Shown one piece after another: positions 1-6,371 of a stretch of DNA of 13,481 bases. The stretch's first letter is position 1. Every line of letters starts with the position of its first letter. The notes under the pieces are model-generated. The model was not told the DNA's origin. It saw only the letters and a program-made list of their open reading frames with translations, and ran no database searches. A program made the translations under genes and the position numbers. Source of the DNA: Thermodesulfovibrio sp. (GTDB taxonomy: Bacteria > Nitrospirota > Thermodesulfovibrionia > Thermodesulfovibrionales > Thermodesulfovibrionaceae); contig JAOAGB010000045.1 in assembly GCA_026415995.1 (NCBI GenBank), positions 1-13,481 on the forward strand, written 5' to 3'.

Positions 1-1
1 A

Positions 2-409
2 GCTGTGTTGTTTCTCCTTTTTACTGCAGTTTTTACAAATCTTTATGACAATTTTATAAAACTACCCATATGGTTTGCTGTGCCAGCATTGGCTGTAGTG
101 TGTCTTTTTGCTACAGGTTTTTATATTCTTAAAAATAAAAGAGGAAGAGCTTTCATATCATCGGCTTTATTCATCATAACTCTTGTATTCAGCGGAGTTA
201 TCGGACTTTATCCAAATCTTATACCTTCTGCAATTGACCCAAAATACAGCCTGACATTATTTAACTCCTCATCGAGTCCCTATACACTAAAGATAATGAC
301 AATAGTTGTTATAATTTTTGTGCCAATCGTCCTTTTCTATCAGGCATGGACATATAAAACTTTCATGTATAAAATTACTGAAAAAGAACTCAAGGAGGAA
401 AGCTATTAA
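2..409 (+). CDS. cydB: Cytochrome bd ubiquinol oxidase subunit II (CydB), C-terminal part
   Basis: This is the 3' part of cydB; the frame is open through the left edge, so the GTG at position 5 is not a real start. About 135 residues of a roughly 340-380 residue protein are present. CydB is the integral membrane partner of CydA in the quinol-oxidising, oxygen-reducing bd oxidase. The visible part is strongly hydrophobic with about three membrane segments. It carries the family's C-terminal pattern: PNLIPSAIDPKYSLTLFN, then SSSSPYTLKIM, then a last membrane helix ending in FYQAWTYKTF. The charged tail ends at TAA (407-409). An Rrf2 regulator follows with a 5-bp overlap and its ribosome-binding site lies inside the cydB tail, so the two are probably one transcript. 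In an anaerobe such an oxidase would typically serve oxygen removal (inference). Confidence 0.9.
   Translation, partial: AVLFLLFTAVFTNLYDNFIKLPIWFAVPALAVVCLFATGFYILKNKRGRAFISSALFIITLVFSGVIGLYPNLIPSAIDPKYSLTLFNSSSSPYTLKIMTIVVIIFVPIVLFYQAWTYKTFMYKITEKELKEESY
392..398 (+). promoter_or_regulatory. Shine-Dalgarno site for the Rrf2 gene
   Basis: AAGGAGG lies inside the end of cydB, six bases before an ATT at 405. It is a full-strength site and nothing but that ATT sits at the right distance, so it decides the start call for the Rrf2 gene. Confidence 0.7.
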
Positions 410-824
410 GGGATTACAGATTACAAGAGAGACAGACTATGCAATCAGAACAGTGCTTTATCTTTCAGGTAAGGAAGAATACTTTGCCAAAGCTGAAGAT
501 ATAGCAAAAGAAATGGAGATTCCAAAGAGCTTTTTAAGAAAGATACTTAAACAGCTTGAGAAAGCTGAACTTCTTCATCTTAAAAGAGGAGTAAGCGGTG
601 GAATAAAACTTTTAAGGAATCCTGCTGAGATAACTCTTTATGATGTAATAGTTGCAATGGAAAAAACATTGGCTTTAAACAGATGTGTAATTAATGAAAA
701 AATATGTGGACTAATGCCTAAATGTCCTGTGCATCCTGTTTGGTTTAAAATTAGAGAAAGGCTTATTCAAGCATTGAAGGATATTAAATTTCAAGAGTTA
801 GCAACTAAAGGGGCTGCTTTATAG
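405..824 (+). CDS. Rrf2-family (IscR/NsrR-like) Fe-S transcriptional regulator, apparent ATT start
   Basis: This 139-residue protein is a winged-helix Rrf2 regulator. The N-terminus LQITRETDYAIR is the family's first-helix signature. The recognition helix region follows (about 32-60) with the wing RGVSGGIKLL (61-70). Three cysteines, C94, C101 and C107 (C-X6-C-X5-C), match the cluster-ligand spacing of IscR and NsrR, so an iron-sulfur cofactor is likely. The frame has no ATG, GTG or TTG between cydB's last codons and the conserved start. The ATG at 318 would add 29 non-family residues read out of frame within cydB. ATT at 405, six bases after AAGGAGG, gives the expected MKGLQITRET. It overlaps the cydB TAA, so translation is probably coupled. 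It may control the cyd genes in response to oxygen, NO or Fe-S status (inference). Its stop overlaps the convergent HD gene by 6 bp. Confidence 0.85.
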   Translation: MKGLQITRETDYAIRTVLYLSGKEEYFAKAEDIAKEMEIPKSFLRKILKQLEKAELLHLKRGVSGGIKLLRNPAEITLYDVIVAMEKTLALNRCVINEKICGLMPKCPVHPVWFKIRERLIQALKDIKFQELATKGAAL

Positions 825-1364
825 GGCAGTCCCTTCAAACATTTCAATCCATTCTTTGAAGGTTTTAACCTTTTGCTCACCGTATCTTGAAAGGTCTTTT
901 ATAATTTCATCAACTGTCCTGACTCTTACTGAACCATCTGATTCCTTTGAGAAAAACTTATCTGCATAGGCAATGATTTTTTCTTCCAAGGTAATGGGAA
1001 TCATATCTCTATGTGGCAAGGGAAGATTTTTTTTGATTATCTCCTCTTTTGTTATTCCTACGCCTGTATGTCTCTCACAAACAAGTGCATGCTTTGGGAA
1101 TCCCTCTTTCTCAATCAGCTCTCTACCGAGATATCCATGGGCAATATAAGGAAATGAACCATAGCAGTCAAACTTTGGCGTATTTGTCATAAAAATTCCT
1201 ATATCATGAAGCATTGCTGCATCATATATAAATTGTTTATCCACATCAAACTGTTCAGCGACTTTTATAGCTTTTTCTGCAACAGCCTTTGAGTGATTTA
1301 TGAGAATTATAAAAGCCATTGAGTTGGAAGAATAAAACTTTTTTATTATTTCTAAAGGTTCCAT
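819..1364 (-). CDS. HD-domain (HDIG) phosphohydrolase, uncharacterised
   Basis: This 181-residue protein has the full HD metal-binding set: H24 (NHSKAVAE), H53-D54 in MLHDIG, H76 (YIAHGY), H99 (ERHTGVG) and D135 (AYADKFFSK). The second half, with GITKEEII, LPHRDMIP and TLEEKIIAYAD, resembles the small stand-alone HDIG proteins grouped as TIGR00295 rather than YqeK or RelA-type enzymes. The family is expected to hydrolyse phosphate esters of nucleotides, but the substrate is unknown. The protein is soluble, with no signal peptide. The start at 1364 has no Shine-Dalgarno sequence; a TATAAT on this strand ends seven bases before the ATG, pointing to a leaderless message. The gene diverges from ogt across 23 bp and converges on the Rrf2 gene with a 6-bp overlap. 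Confidence 0.8.
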   Translation of the reverse strand: MEPLEIIKKFYSSNSMAFIILINHSKAVAEKAIKVAEQFDVDKQFIYDAAMLHDIGIFMTNTPKFDCYGSFPYIAHGYLGRELIEKEGFPKHALVCERHTGVGITKEEIIKKNLPLPHRDMIPITLEEKIIAYADKFFSKESDGSVRVRTVDEIIKDLSRYGEQKVKTFKEWIEMFEGTAL

Positions 1365-1371
1365 AAAATTT

Positions 1372-1379
1372 ATTATAAT
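1372..1379. promoter_or_regulatory. Palindromic -10 element shared by the HD gene and ogt
   Basis: ATTATAAT is its own reverse complement and contains TATAAT on both strands. On the plus strand the hexamer (1374-1379) ends 8 bases before the ogt ATG. On the minus strand (1377-1372) it ends 7 bases before the HD-gene ATG. Neither direction shows a good -35 hexamer, so activity is inferred from position and the perfect -10 match. Confidence 0.55.
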
Positions 1380-1387
1380 CTATATCT

Positions 1388-1873
1388 ATGCAAATTATTC
1401 ATATAAGCACTCCTATCGGAAATTTAAACCTGGTGTTCGATAAAATATTTAATTTGATAGAGATTACAAAGACAGATGAATTAAAGACGGAAGAAGAGGG
1501 AGAATTTCCAGAAACCATAAAAAAACTAAAAACTCTTCTTGATGATTATTTTTCAGGTAAAGCATTTATAATTGACTATCCAGTAAAAATGGATAATGTT
1601 TCAAGATTTGACAAAAAAGTCTTAGATTTCGTAAGACAAATCCCTTTTGGTCACACAGTCTCATACAGATGGACTGCAGAAAACCTTCAAACTTCACCAA
1701 GAGCAGTGGGACAAGCATTGAAGAGAAATCCTTTGCCTATTATAATACCTTGTCACAGAATAATAAAATCTAACGGTGAGTTAGGTGGATACTCAATGGG
1801 TATAGAAGCAAAAAAATGGTTAATTGAACACGAAAAAACTACCTTATATAAGCTTCTGTCACATAAAACCTGA
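1388..1873 (+). CDS. ogt: Methylated-DNA--protein-cysteine methyltransferase (O6-alkylguanine-DNA alkyltransferase)
   Basis: This is a suicide DNA-repair enzyme that moves alkyl groups from O6-alkylguanine to its own cysteine. It has 161 residues, the usual size for Ogt. The active site is IIIPCHRII with nucleophile C122. The helix-turn-helix region holds SPRAVGQAL (103-111), whose R105 is the expected arginine finger that fills the flipped-base gap. PFGHTVSYR (86-94) precedes it and LGGYSMGIEAKKWLIEHE closes the fold. The N-terminal third is the poorly conserved ribonuclease-like domain beginning with the typical TPIGNL. No Shine-Dalgarno sequence is visible and TATAAT ends eight bases before the ATG, suggesting a leaderless or nearly leaderless mRNA. 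The last 35 bp overlap the end of the convergent phosphorylase gene. Confidence 0.92.
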   Translation: MQIIHISTPIGNLNLVFDKIFNLIEITKTDELKTEEEGEFPETIKKLKTLLDDYFSGKAFIIDYPVKMDNVSRFDKKVLDFVRQIPFGHTVSYRWTAENLQTSPRAVGQALKRNPLPIIIPCHRIIKSNGELGGYSMGIEAKKWLIEHEKTTLYKLLSHKT

Positions 1874-3533
1874 CCATTCTGTGAGTGTTAAAGTAGTAAG
1901 CGTTCATGGTTATTGCATTTTTCATTATCTTTATCCAGATTTCCCTTTTTTCATAAAAAAGGGGGAGTATTTCGTTGGCAAGCTTAAAATATAAATCCTC
2001 TGCATCTCTCTTAGGATCAGAAGTCTCTTCCATAGTTCCTATTGCCCAACCAGTATATCCCTCAATCCATCCTTCTATCCACCAACCATCAAGAACACTG
2101 AAATTAGGTACTCCATTGTGTGTTGCCTTCATACCAGAGGTTCCAGATGCCTCATAAGGCTTAAGTGGATTATTAAGCCATATGTCAACTCCGGATACAA
2201 GTTTCATTGCCATTGCCATATCATAATTGGGCAGATAAACTATCTTTAATCTGTCTTTTAATCTTTCCTTTATCTCAAAAATTCTCTGAATTAGTTTTTT
2301 TCCACCTTCATCTTTTGGATGAGATTTACCAGCGTATATAATCTGAACTCTACCCTCTCCTATGATAGCTAATCTTTCTGGATCAGACATTAATAAATCT
2401 GCCCTTTTATAAGGAGTTGCTCTTCTCGCAAATCCTATTGTAAATGTATCATAATTAAAATTTGCACCTGTTATTCTATTAACATAATCAATTAGGCTTC
2501 TTTTTGCTTGCATATGGGCATCCCAGATTTCTTCAGAAGGAATTCTCCAGGCTCTAACAAAAATCTCCGGTTCATTTGCCCATCCAGGAAGATATTTGTT
2601 ATATAGATTTTTGAATGGTTCTGAAACCCAAGTATAAGGATGTACACCGTTTGTAATTGCGTGTATTTCATATCCTGGGAACATTCTTTCAGAAACTTCT
2701 TCATGTTTTTTAGAGACTCCGTTTATGTATTCACTTAAATTGAAGCCAAGCAGGGTCATATTAAGCATTCCGTCACCTGCAAGCTTTTTTAATAACCACA
2801 TTGGAACTGGTTCACCAAGTATTTTTTGAACAAGATCATATGGGAATCTATCATGTCCTGCTTCTACAGGAGTATGGGTTGTAAAGACACATAGATTTTT
2901 AACTTTCTCCACATCCCAGACAAGCTCATCGGACCAAACTTCTTCTATGGGTTTTTTAAATTTATTAAGTAATTCCAGCGTTAACAAACTTGAATGTCCC
3001 TCGTTCATGTGATACTTTCTTATTTCAAAACCAAGTTCCTCGAGCATTCTAACTCCACCAATTCCGAGGATTGCCTCTTGTTTTAGTCGATAAGTTAAAT
3101 CTCCGCCATAAAGAAAATGAGTTAAAGTTCTGCTTTCAGGGTCATTTTCTGGAATATCTGTATCTAAAAATATTATCGGAATCTTACCTCCCGTAGTACT
3201 TTCAATAACATAAAGCCAGGCAGTAACATAAACAGTTTTTCCTTCTAAAGTTATAGGAATTTTTTTATCAATTTTTTTTAGAAATTCTCCAATATCCCAG
3301 GGATCGGGATGTTCTATTTGTCTGCCAAAGGGGTCAAGTTCCTGTTTAAAGTATCCCATTCTATGTATTAAAGTAATTCCTATCATTGGAATTCTTAAGT
3401 CTGCAGCAGATTTGAGGGTGTCACCTGCTAATATCCCCAGACCTCCGCTGTAAGTGTGCATTTCTGGTCTTATACCAATTTCCATGGAAAAATAGGCAAT
3501 ACTTGTGTTTTTTGTAAAGAACTCTAATTCCAT
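1839..3533 (-). CDS. glgP: Alpha-glucan phosphorylase, short GT35 form
   Basis: It phosphorolyses alpha-1,4-glucan chains (glycogen or maltodextrin) to glucose-1-phosphate using pyridoxal phosphate. At 564 residues it is the short bacterial/archaeal type (TIGR02094-like), lacking the N-terminal extension of the roughly 850-residue forms. The N-terminal domain opens with IAYFSMEIGIRPEMHTYSGG and has GGLGILAGDTLKSAADL (30-46). HMNEGHSSLL (175-184) and TTHTPVEAGHDRF (218-230) follow. The C-terminal half has FARRATPYKRADL (368-380) and KPYEASGTSGMKATHNG, in which K469 is the expected PLP lysine. The start ATG overlaps the end of mqnD by 10 bp and has GGAGGGG just upstream inside mqnD, so the two are co-translated. 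Its 3' end overlaps ogt tail to tail. The gene symbol is by family; the exact glucan preference cannot be read. Confidence 0.9.
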   Translation of the reverse strand: MELEFFTKNTSIAYFSMEIGIRPEMHTYSGGLGILAGDTLKSAADLRIPMIGITLIHRMGYFKQELDPFGRQIEHPDPWDIGEFLKKIDKKIPITLEGKTVYVTAWLYVIESTTGGKIPIIFLDTDIPENDPESRTLTHFLYGGDLTYRLKQEAILGIGGVRMLEELGFEIRKYHMNEGHSSLLTLELLNKFKKPIEEVWSDELVWDVEKVKNLCVFTTHTPVEAGHDRFPYDLVQKILGEPVPMWLLKKLAGDGMLNMTLLGFNLSEYINGVSKKHEEVSERMFPGYEIHAITNGVHPYTWVSEPFKNLYNKYLPGWANEPEIFVRAWRIPSEEIWDAHMQAKRSLIDYVNRITGANFNYDTFTIGFARRATPYKRADLLMSDPERLAIIGEGRVQIIYAGKSHPKDEGGKKLIQRIFEIKERLKDRLKIVYLPNYDMAMAMKLVSGVDIWLNNPLKPYEASGTSGMKATHNGVPNFSVLDGWWIEGWIEGYTGWAIGTMEETSDPKRDAEDLYFKLANEILPLFYEKREIWIKIMKNAITMNAYYFNTHRMVRFYVTEAYIR

Positions 3534-4330
3534 ATCCCCTCCGCTTCTGCTTTTTTTATAAAGGTCATTATAGATTTTTTGCCTTGATCACCTAAATTGA
3601 GAGAAAATTCATTAACATATGTATTGATATGAGACATTATTACTTCATCGTCCAGTTCTTGGGCATAATTTTTTACAAAATATAAGACTTCTTTAGTATT
3701 TTTTCTTGAATAATGAATGCTTTCTCTAATTATTTCTTCTAATAGTTCTTTGTCAATAATTGGTTTTTTTACAATAATACATCCAAGGGGAATAGATGTG
3801 CCTGTCTCCTTTTTCCAAAAATCTCCCAGATCTACTACAAGCTTTAAACCAAGAGATTTATATATAAATCGTCCCTCATGAATGAGTACACCTATATGAA
3901 CTTCATCATTCGCTAACTTATCAAATATTTCATTGAAGTTTACAAATTTCAATAAATAGTTCCTATTTGGAAAATTTTTCTTCCAATAAAACCACATGAG
4001 TGCTGAAGCAGTTGTCAATTTACCCGGAAGGGCTATTTTTATTTCGCTCAATTTTTTAAGTTTTTCTAAATCTTTTGTAACTACGACAGGTCCCAATTCT
4101 GATATGGCTCCGCCTGAACTGAGAATATCATAATCATTTTGAAGATAATAAAAGGCATGAACTGAAACTTTTGATATGTGAAGACTTTTATTAATACATA
4201 GATTATTTAATGTTTCCACATCTTCTATGATAAAATTAAATTTATAACCGCGTAAATCAATTTTCTCTTTAATCATGGCATAAAAAATGAAAATATCATT
4301 TGGGCAGGGTGATATTCCAAAATTTAGCAT
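3524..4330 (-). CDS. mqnD: 1,4-dihydroxy-6-naphthoate synthase (futalosine-pathway menaquinone biosynthesis)
   Basis: MqnD converts cyclic de-hypoxanthine futalosine to 1,4-dihydroxy-6-naphthoate in the chorismate-derived futalosine route to menaquinone. The 268-residue product has the family start GISPCPNDIFIFYAM (5-19). It also has LSSGGAISELGPVVV (70-84), where the family has a GxGP loop, and LIHEGRF (149-155) with the conserved histidine H151 implicated in catalysis. The fold is a periplasmic-binding-protein-like, cytosolic two-lobe protein without signal peptide. Its presence predicts mqnA, mqnB and mqnC elsewhere and a menaquinone-based respiratory chain. The ATG at 4330 has no Shine-Dalgarno sequence; a promoter ends six bases upstream, so the message is probably leaderless. 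The end overlaps the phosphorylase gene by 10 bp. Confidence 0.93.
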   Translation of the reverse strand: MLNFGISPCPNDIFIFYAMIKEKIDLRGYKFNFIIEDVETLNNLCINKSLHISKVSVHAFYYLQNDYDILSSGGAISELGPVVVTKDLEKLKKLSEIKIALPGKLTTASALMWFYWKKNFPNRNYLLKFVNFNEIFDKLANDEVHIGVLIHEGRFIYKSLGLKLVVDLGDFWKKETGTSIPLGCIIVKKPIIDKELLEEIIRESIHYSRKNTKEVLYFVKNYAQELDDEVIMSHINTYVNEFSLNLGDQGKKSIMTFIKKAEAEGIWN

Positions 4331-4336
4331 AAAATA

Positions 4337-4366
4337 ATTTTACAGATATTGAAACATTTATGTAAA
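4337..4366 (-). promoter_or_regulatory. Sigma-70-type promoter of mqnD (leaderless)
   Basis: On the minus strand TTTACA (4366-4361) is followed after 18 bp by TAAAAT (4342-4337). Only six bases then separate the -10 from the mqnD ATG, so transcription should begin at or next to the start codon. It overlaps the rpsT promoter on the other strand. Confidence 0.6.
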
Positions 4367-4378
4367 CTATGGTATTTT
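4349..4378 (+). promoter_or_regulatory. Sigma-70-type promoter of rpsT
   Basis: TTGAAA (4349-4354), an 18-bp spacer and TATTTT (4373-4378) sit 34 bases before the rpsT start and would give a leader of about 28 bases carrying the Shine-Dalgarno site. The element physically overlaps the divergent mqnD promoter. Confidence 0.55.
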
Positions 4379-4399
4379 AAAAAATTAAGATTTAGAGTT

Positions 4400-4406
4400 A
4401 AGGAGG
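4400..4406 (+). promoter_or_regulatory. Shine-Dalgarno site fixing the TTG start of rpsT
   Basis: AAGGAGG ends six bases before TTG at 4413 and settles that non-ATG start. Confidence 0.85.
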
Positions 4407-4412
4407 ATAAAT

Positions 4413-4721
4413 TTGGCAACTACAAGATCAACAATTAAAAAGAGAAGTAAATCTGTTTTGAAAAGAATAAGACAGAGTGAAAAAAGAAGATTGAGAAATC
4501 AATCGTGGGAAACAAAGATTAAAACTTCAATAAAAAAGGTTGAAGAGGCTATTTCTAAAAAAGAAAAAGAAATTGTTCAAAATGTTTTAAATGAAGCTGT
4601 AAAGATAATAAGCAAAGCTGCTGCAAAGGGAATTATTCATAAAAATACAGCTTCAAGAAAAATATCAAGACTAATGAAAAAAGTTAATTCTGTCTTAGCT
4701 TCTTCTACTTCAAATAATTAA
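4413..4721 (+). CDS. rpsT: 30S ribosomal protein S20
   Basis: This is a primary 16S rRNA-binding protein of the small subunit. The 102-residue, very basic, helical product has the S20 start (ATTRSTIKKRSKSVLKRIRQ) and the family core KGIIHKNTASRKISRLMKKV (74-93). It is slightly longer than the usual 85-90 residues, mostly through a Ser/Thr/Asn-rich tail. Translation starts at TTG, fixed by AAGGAGG six bases upstream. In E. coli rpsT also starts at UUG and is autoregulated at translation, so the weak start may serve the same purpose here (inference). The gene is monocistronic: it has its own promoter and is followed by a strong hairpin terminator. Confidence 0.96.
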   Translation: MATTRSTIKKRSKSVLKRIRQSEKRRLRNQSWETKIKTSIKKVEEAISKKEKEIVQNVLNEAVKIISKAAAKGIIHKNTASRKISRLMKKVNSVLASSTSNN

Positions 4722-4732
4722 AAAATTTTTCA

Positions 4733-4770
4733 GTTCTCGAAATTGCAGTATTTCGAGGGCTTTTTATTTT
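4733..4770 (+). terminator. Rho-independent terminator after rpsT
   Basis: An 8-bp perfect stem, CTCGAAAT (4736-4743) with ATTTCGAG (4750-4757), is extended by two G-U pairs and a G-C pair to 4733/4760. It has a 6-base loop and is followed by TTTTTATTTT (4761-4770). It starts 12 bases after the rpsT stop. Confidence 0.88.
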
Positions 4771-4813
4771 ATAAATCTTAATAAATTTAATACTAACCTA
4801 TAACAAAATTTTA

Positions 4814-4819
4814 TATAAT
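4814..4819 (+). promoter_or_regulatory. -10 element of the MFS exporter gene (leaderless)
   Basis: A perfect TATAAT ends six bases before the ATG at 4826, with no Shine-Dalgarno sequence between. The -35 region (near 4791) is poor. The transcript would start at about the A of the ATG. Confidence 0.55.
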
Positions 4820-4825
4820 ATCCAA

Positions 4826-6331
4826 ATGAAAAGATTCTGGATAGTCCTCACTGTAATGCTACCAACCTTCATAGAGATACTTGATACAACTATAAACAAT
4901 GTAGCTTTAAGACACATTCAAGGTGATATGTCAGCAGGCATTGATGAATCTACTTGGATTATTACTTCCTATCTTGTAGCAAATGCCGTAGTAATTCCTA
5001 TGGCAGGATGGTTAAGTAGATTATTAGGAAGAAAAAACTATTTAATATTTTCTATTTCTCTTTTTACTATTGCTTCTTTTTTGTGTGGAGTTGCCTGGAA
5101 TTTAAGCTCGCTTATATTTTTCAGAATACTTCAAGGAATCGGTGGTGGAGGACTTCAACCTCTCAGTCAGAGTATTTTGCTTGAGACTTTTCCTAAACAT
5201 CAATATGGAAAGGCTATGGCTATATATGGAATGGGAATAATTTTAGCTCCAATTTTTGGTCCCATGATAGGAGGTTGGATTGCCGATAACTTTTCCTGGA
5301 GATGGATATACTATATAAACATACCTATAGGAGCTATATCAATCTTGATGACGTATTTAGTAATAGAAGACCCACCTTATCTTAAAAGAGAAAAATTGAA
5401 AATTGACTATCCAGGGATCATCTTTCTATCTCTTGGTATAGGATGTCTTCAGGTTGTGCTTGATAAGGGTGAAAGAGAAGACTGGTTTGAATCCGATTTA
5501 ATAATAACATTATCAATAGTAAGCATTATAAGTCTTTTAGCTCTTGTGTGGTGGGAATTAAAAAGAGCAGAACATCCCGTAGTTAATTTAAGACTGTTTA
5601 AAGATAGAAATTTTTTCTTTGGCAATTTAGTGATGTTTTTTACTTTTGTTAATCTCTTTGGAAGTATAATTTTACTACCAATTTATGTTCAGAGTCTAAT
5701 GGGTTATACTGCATTTTTAGCAGGATTAGTGTTAGGTCCAGCTGGAATAGTTCAATTATTAGCATTTCCAATAAGTGGGAGAATTTCCGATAAAATGAAT
5801 CCTAAAATACCTCTTGCTTTTGGAATAATAATGTGTGCCTATTCAACATATTTAATGAGTTTATTTAGTCTCCAAGCAGATTTCTGGAGTTTTGTATATC
5901 CAAGAGCTGTTTTAGCTATCGGAATGGCATTTGTTATAACGCCTTTAGCAGTAATGACAGTAGCTTTTGTACCTAAGGAGAAAATGCAAGATGCTACCCC
6001 TTTGAGCGCTGTTATAAGGAATATCGGAGGTTCGGTTGGGACAGCAATAGTTACAACAATTATTGCTCAAAGAGCTCAATTTCACCAGTCAAGGTTAATA
6101 GAAAATTTAACTCCCTATGATATTTCATATCAGTTAGCTATTGAAAAATTAAATGAATATATCTCAACAAAGTCATTTTTAAATGCGGAATTAGTTATAT
6201 ATAAAGAATTAATAAGACAAGCTCAAGCAATAGCATTTAATGAAGCTTTCTGGATTTTGAGTGTTTCTATGGTTTCTATGTTATTAACAGTAATCTTTTT
6301 CAAACGACCAAGATTTAAAACTAAACAATAA
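4826..6331 (+). CDS. DHA2-family (EmrB/QacA-type) MFS multidrug exporter
   Basis: This is a proton-driven drug efflux permease of the inner membrane with 501 residues and a 14-helix hydropathy pattern. Family motifs are clear: LDTTINNVAL in helix 1 (D20), motif A GWLSRLLGRK (61-70), motif B RILQGIGGGGLQPL (100-113) and the antiporter motif C in helix 5, GIILAPIFGPMIGG (137-150). A second RISDK loop lies in the C-terminal half. It is closest to EmrB subunits that pair with a membrane-fusion protein (EmrA) and TolC, but no such partner is adjacent; partners may be elsewhere, or the pump may act alone. The gene stands between the rpsT terminator and a convergent terminator, so it is monocistronic. 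It has no Shine-Dalgarno sequence. The substrate cannot be predicted. Confidence 0.9.
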   Translation: MKRFWIVLTVMLPTFIEILDTTINNVALRHIQGDMSAGIDESTWIITSYLVANAVVIPMAGWLSRLLGRKNYLIFSISLFTIASFLCGVAWNLSSLIFFRILQGIGGGGLQPLSQSILLETFPKHQYGKAMAIYGMGIILAPIFGPMIGGWIADNFSWRWIYYINIPIGAISILMTYLVIEDPPYLKREKLKIDYPGIIFLSLGIGCLQVVLDKGEREDWFESDLIITLSIVSIISLLALVWWELKRAEHPVVNLRLFKDRNFFFGNLVMFFTFVNLFGSIILLPIYVQSLMGYTAFLAGLVLGPAGIVQLLAFPISGRISDKMNPKIPLAFGIIMCAYSTYLMSLFSLQADFWSFVYPRAVLAIGMAFVITPLAVMTVAFVPKEKMQDATPLSAVIRNIGGSVGTAIVTTIIAQRAQFHQSRLIENLTPYDISYQLAIEKLNEYISTKSFLNAELVIYKELIRQAQAIAFNEAFWILSVSMVSMLLTVIFFKRPRFKTKQ

Positions 6332-6336
6332 AAAAA

Positions 6337-6359
6337 GGGAAGGGAAAAAGTCCCTTCCC
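6337..6359. terminator. Bidirectional terminator between the exporter gene and acs
   Basis: A 9-bp perfect stem, GGGAAGGGA (6337-6345) and TCCCTTCCC (6351-6359), has a 5-base loop. On the minus strand it is followed by a run of T (complement of the A run 6330-6336), making a good intrinsic terminator for the acetate operon. On the plus strand the following sequence is only moderately T-rich. The hairpin starts 5 bases after the exporter stop and lies 12 bases beyond the acs stop. Confidence 0.85.
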
Positions 6360-6371
6360 CTTGTATCTTAA

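Noticed and set aside
318..404. Starting the Rrf2 protein at the ATG at 318
   Set aside because: It would overlap cydB by 92 bp, add 29 residues before the conserved first helix and ignore the Shine-Dalgarno site at 392-398.
1975..2157. Plus-strand reading frame with a repetitive IHPSIHQPS stretch
   Set aside because: It is a shadow of the tryptophan- and glycine-rich end of the phosphorylase gene and has no start signals.
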